Shown: positions 12,591-14,563 of the stretch, piece by piece | How the letters are laid out: every line of letters starts with the position of its first letter | Numbering within the stretch: the first letter of the stretch is position 1 | From: Chromatiales bacterium | Lineage (GTDB): Bacteria; Pseudomonadota; Gammaproteobacteria; Chromatiales; Chromatiaceae | Assembly: GCA_022360595.1 (NCBI GenBank) | Contig: JAKSCN010000656.1 | Location: forward strand, 1-14,563 | DNA length: 14,563 bases | Reading direction: 5' to 3' | Notes under the pieces: model-generated | The model's database searches: none | What the model was told of the DNA's origin: nothing | What the model saw: only the letters and a program-made list of their open reading frames with translations | Translations under genes and position numbers: made by a program

Positions 12591-14563
12591 ATGCCACAAA
12601 GCTTTGTTCACTTAAGGGTTCATACTGAATACTCGCTAGTTGATGGCACAGTTCGGATCAAGCCCTTGGTAAGCAGTGTGGCCAAAGCAGGAATGCCGGC
12701 GGTTGCGGTTACCGATCAGTCCAATCTCTTCTCCCTGGTGAAGTTCTATAAGGCGGCGATGGCTGCGGGCGTGAAGCCGGTCTGCGGTGTTGATGCCTGG
12801 ATTCGCAATCCCCAGGATGCCAATAACCCCACTCGTCTGGTGTTTCTGATTCAGAATGATACGGGCTATAAGAACCTGACGCGCCTGGTATCGCGCAGTT
12901 ACCGGGAAGGGCAGCACCTTGGCAAGGCGATGATGGAGATGGAGTGGTTCACTTATGAGAGCTGCGCGGGTCTGATCGCTCTGTCGGGCGCCAAAGAGGG
13001 CGACATTGGTCGCGCCTTGTTGGCTGGCAATGCAGGTGAAGCGACCAACCATCTACATCACTGGCTGGATATTTTCCCCAACCGTTTCTATCTAGAGCTG
13101 CAGCGCACGGGTCGCCCCGATGACGAGCGGGTGTTGCACGACAGTGTGACCCTGGCGACCAACTATAAGGTACCAGTAGTCGCCACCAACGATGTTCGCT
13201 TTATCGATCGGGATGATTTTGAGGCCCATGAGGTGCGTGTCTGTATCCATGAGGGGCGCACTCTGGACGACCCACGGCGTCCCAAACACTTCAGCGAAGA
13301 GCAGTATTTACGCACGCCTGAAGAGATGGTGGAGCTCTTCGCCGATATTCCCGAGGCCCTGGAGAACAGTGTCGAGATTGCCCGGCGCTGTAATATTGAG
13401 CTGACCCTCGGTAAAAACTACTTGCCTGATTTCCCGATCCCCGATGACCTGACCATGGAAGAGTTCTTCTCCCTGGAGTCAAAGCGGGGTTTGGACCTGC
13501 GGTTGGCGAATATTCTCAGCCCGGAGCAGGCCGACTACGAGGCGCAGCGGAAGATCTATTTCGATCGCCTTCAGATTGAGCTGGATGTGATCAACCAGAT
13601 GGGTTTCCCCGGTTACTTTCTGATCGTTGCCGACTTCATCCAGTGGGCCAAGGATAACGCCATTCCGGTAGGGCCGGGTCGTGGCTCGGGCGCCGGTTCA
13701 TTGGTGGCCTATGCACTGAAAATTACCGATCTCGATCCGATTGAGCACGACCTGCTGTTCGAGCGTTTTCTCAATCCGGAACGTGTTTCCATGCCCGACT
13801 TCGATGTCGATTTCTGCATGGATAATCGCGATAAGGTGATCGACTATGTGGCGCGCAAATATGGCCGTGACTCGGTCTCCCAGATCATCACTTACGGTTC
13901 GATGGCGGCCAAGGCTGTGGTGCGTGATGTAGGGCGTGTGTTGGGACATCCTTACGGGTTCACTGACCGTGTTGCCAAAATGATTCCGTTCGAGATTGGC
14001 ATGACCCTGGAGAAGGCCCTAAAGGAGAACGAGGAGCTGGATCAGGCCTATCGGGAAGAGGACGAGGTGACCCAGCTTTTCGATATGGCACGCAAGCTGG
14101 AAGGGTTGGCGCGAAATGCGGGAAAACACGCCGGTGGGGTGGTGATCTCGCCTGGCCTGCTGACTGATTTCACTCCCCTCTATTGTGAGGCGAGCGGCGA
14201 AAATCTGGTCACTCAGTTCGATAAGGATGATGTTGAGCAAGTGGGACTGGTGAAGTTCGACTTCCTCGGACTACGTACTCTCACCATCGTCGATTGGGCT
14301 CTGCAGACGGTCAATAAGCAGCGCCGGGAGAGGGGTGAGGAGCCGGTCGATATTGATCGCATCCCCATGGATGACAAAGACGCTTTCAAGCTGCTGCAAA
14401 ACTGCGAGACCACTGCTGTCTTCCAGCTTGAATCCCGTGGTATGAAGGAGCTGATCAAGAAGCTCCAGCCCGACTGTTTTGATGACATCACGGCCTTGGT
14501 GGCGCTGTTTCGTCCCGGGCCGCTGCAGTCCGGCATGGTGGACAACTTCATCAACCGCAAACA
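12591..14563 (+). CDS. dnaE: DNA polymerase III alpha subunit (3' end outside window)
   Basis: DnaE is the catalytic subunit of the replicative DNA polymerase III holoenzyme. The frame is open without a stop from ATG 12591 to the window edge, about 657 residues of roughly 1,160 in the family. Seen: an N-terminal PHP domain starting FVHLRVHTEYSLVDG, with VTDQSNLFSLVKFY near residues 44-57; VATNDVRFID; INQMGFPGYFLIVADFIQW; PVGPGRGSGAGSLVAYAL in the polymerase core; and the three catalytic aspartates at 403 and 405 (MPDFDVDF) and 557 (VKFDFLGL), each two residues beyond E. coli Asp401, 403 and 555. NAGKHAGGVV and VALFRPGPL are also present. The ribosome site before the ATG is weak. There is no frameshift in the visible part. 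Confidence 0.98.
   Translation, partial: MPQSFVHLRVHTEYSLVDGTVRIKPLVSSVAKAGMPAVAVTDQSNLFSLVKFYKAAMAAGVKPVCGVDAWIRNPQDANNPTRLVFLIQNDTGYKNLTRLVSRSYREGQHLGKAMMEMEWFTYESCAGLIALSGAKEGDIGRALLAGNAGEATNHLHHWLDIFPNRFYLELQRTGRPDDERVLHDSVTLATNYKVPVVATNDVRFIDRDDFEAHEVRVCIHEGRTLDDPRRPKHFSEEQYLRTPEEMVELFADIPEALENSVEIARRCNIELTLGKNYLPDFPIPDDLTMEEFFSLESKRGLDLRLANILSPEQADYEAQRKIYFDRLQIELDVINQMGFPGYFLIVADFIQWAKDNAIPVGPGRGSGAGSLVAYALKITDLDPIEHDLLFERFLNPERVSMPDFDVDFCMDNRDKVIDYVARKYGRDSVSQIITYGSMAAKAVVRDVGRVLGHPYGFTDRVAKMIPFEIGMTLEKALKENEELDQAYREEDEVTQLFDMARKLEGLARNAGKHAGGVVISPGLLTDFTPLYCEASGENLVTQFDKDDVEQVGLVKFDFLGLRTLTIVDWALQTVNKQRRERGEEPVDIDRIPMDDKDAFKLLQNCETTAVFQLESRGMKELIKKLQPDCFDDITALVALFRPGPLQSGMVDNFINRK

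Overview
The window is a conserved housekeeping block from a Gram-negative bacterium. Gene order and the encoded proteins point to a gammaproteobacterium. All genes lie on the + strand: tsf (5' end missing), pyrH, frr, uppS, cdsA, dxr, rseP, bamA, skp, lpxD, fabZ, lpxB, rnhB, dnaE (3' end missing). dxr sits between cdsA and rseP, as in Pseudomonas-type genomes, and not between frr and uppS as in E. coli. I cannot name the genus. No mobile elements, tRNA or rRNA genes, CRISPR arrays or phage genes were seen.

Layout. Positions 1-1881 hold translation and nucleotide genes: EF-Ts, UMP kinase and ribosome recycling factor, with a strong hairpin in the tsf-pyrH gap. Positions 1910-6064 form a tightly packed envelope-precursor cluster. 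UppS makes undecaprenyl diphosphate, CdsA makes CDP-diacylglycerol, Dxr makes MEP for isoprenoids, and RseP is the site-2 protease of the envelope stress response. A 139-bp AT-rich gap follows. Positions 6204-10625 encode outer-membrane assembly (BamA, Skp) and lipid A/fatty acid enzymes (LpxD, FabZ). After a 110-bp gap with a hairpin come LpxB and RNase HII, overlapping by 8 bases. A 108-bp gap then leads into DnaE, the replicative DNA polymerase alpha subunit.

How they work together. Dxr feeds UppS through isoprenoid precursors. CdsA feeds phospholipid synthesis. FabZ supplies acyl-ACP flux shared by phospholipid and lipid A. LpxD and LpxB are lipid A steps. BamA and Skp deliver proteins to the outer membrane, and RseP relays damage there to sigma-E.

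The clearest departure from the textbook arrangement is the absence of lpxA, which normally lies between fabZ and lpxB; that place holds only 110 bp with an 11-bp GCAA-loop hairpin. Other points to check are a sigma-E-like promoter just ahead of rseP, a bamA start with no Shine-Dalgarno and a TATAAT six bases upstream, and TTG starts for skp and fabZ. I found no convincing sign of an undescribed system; apart from these details the region is ordinary core genome.
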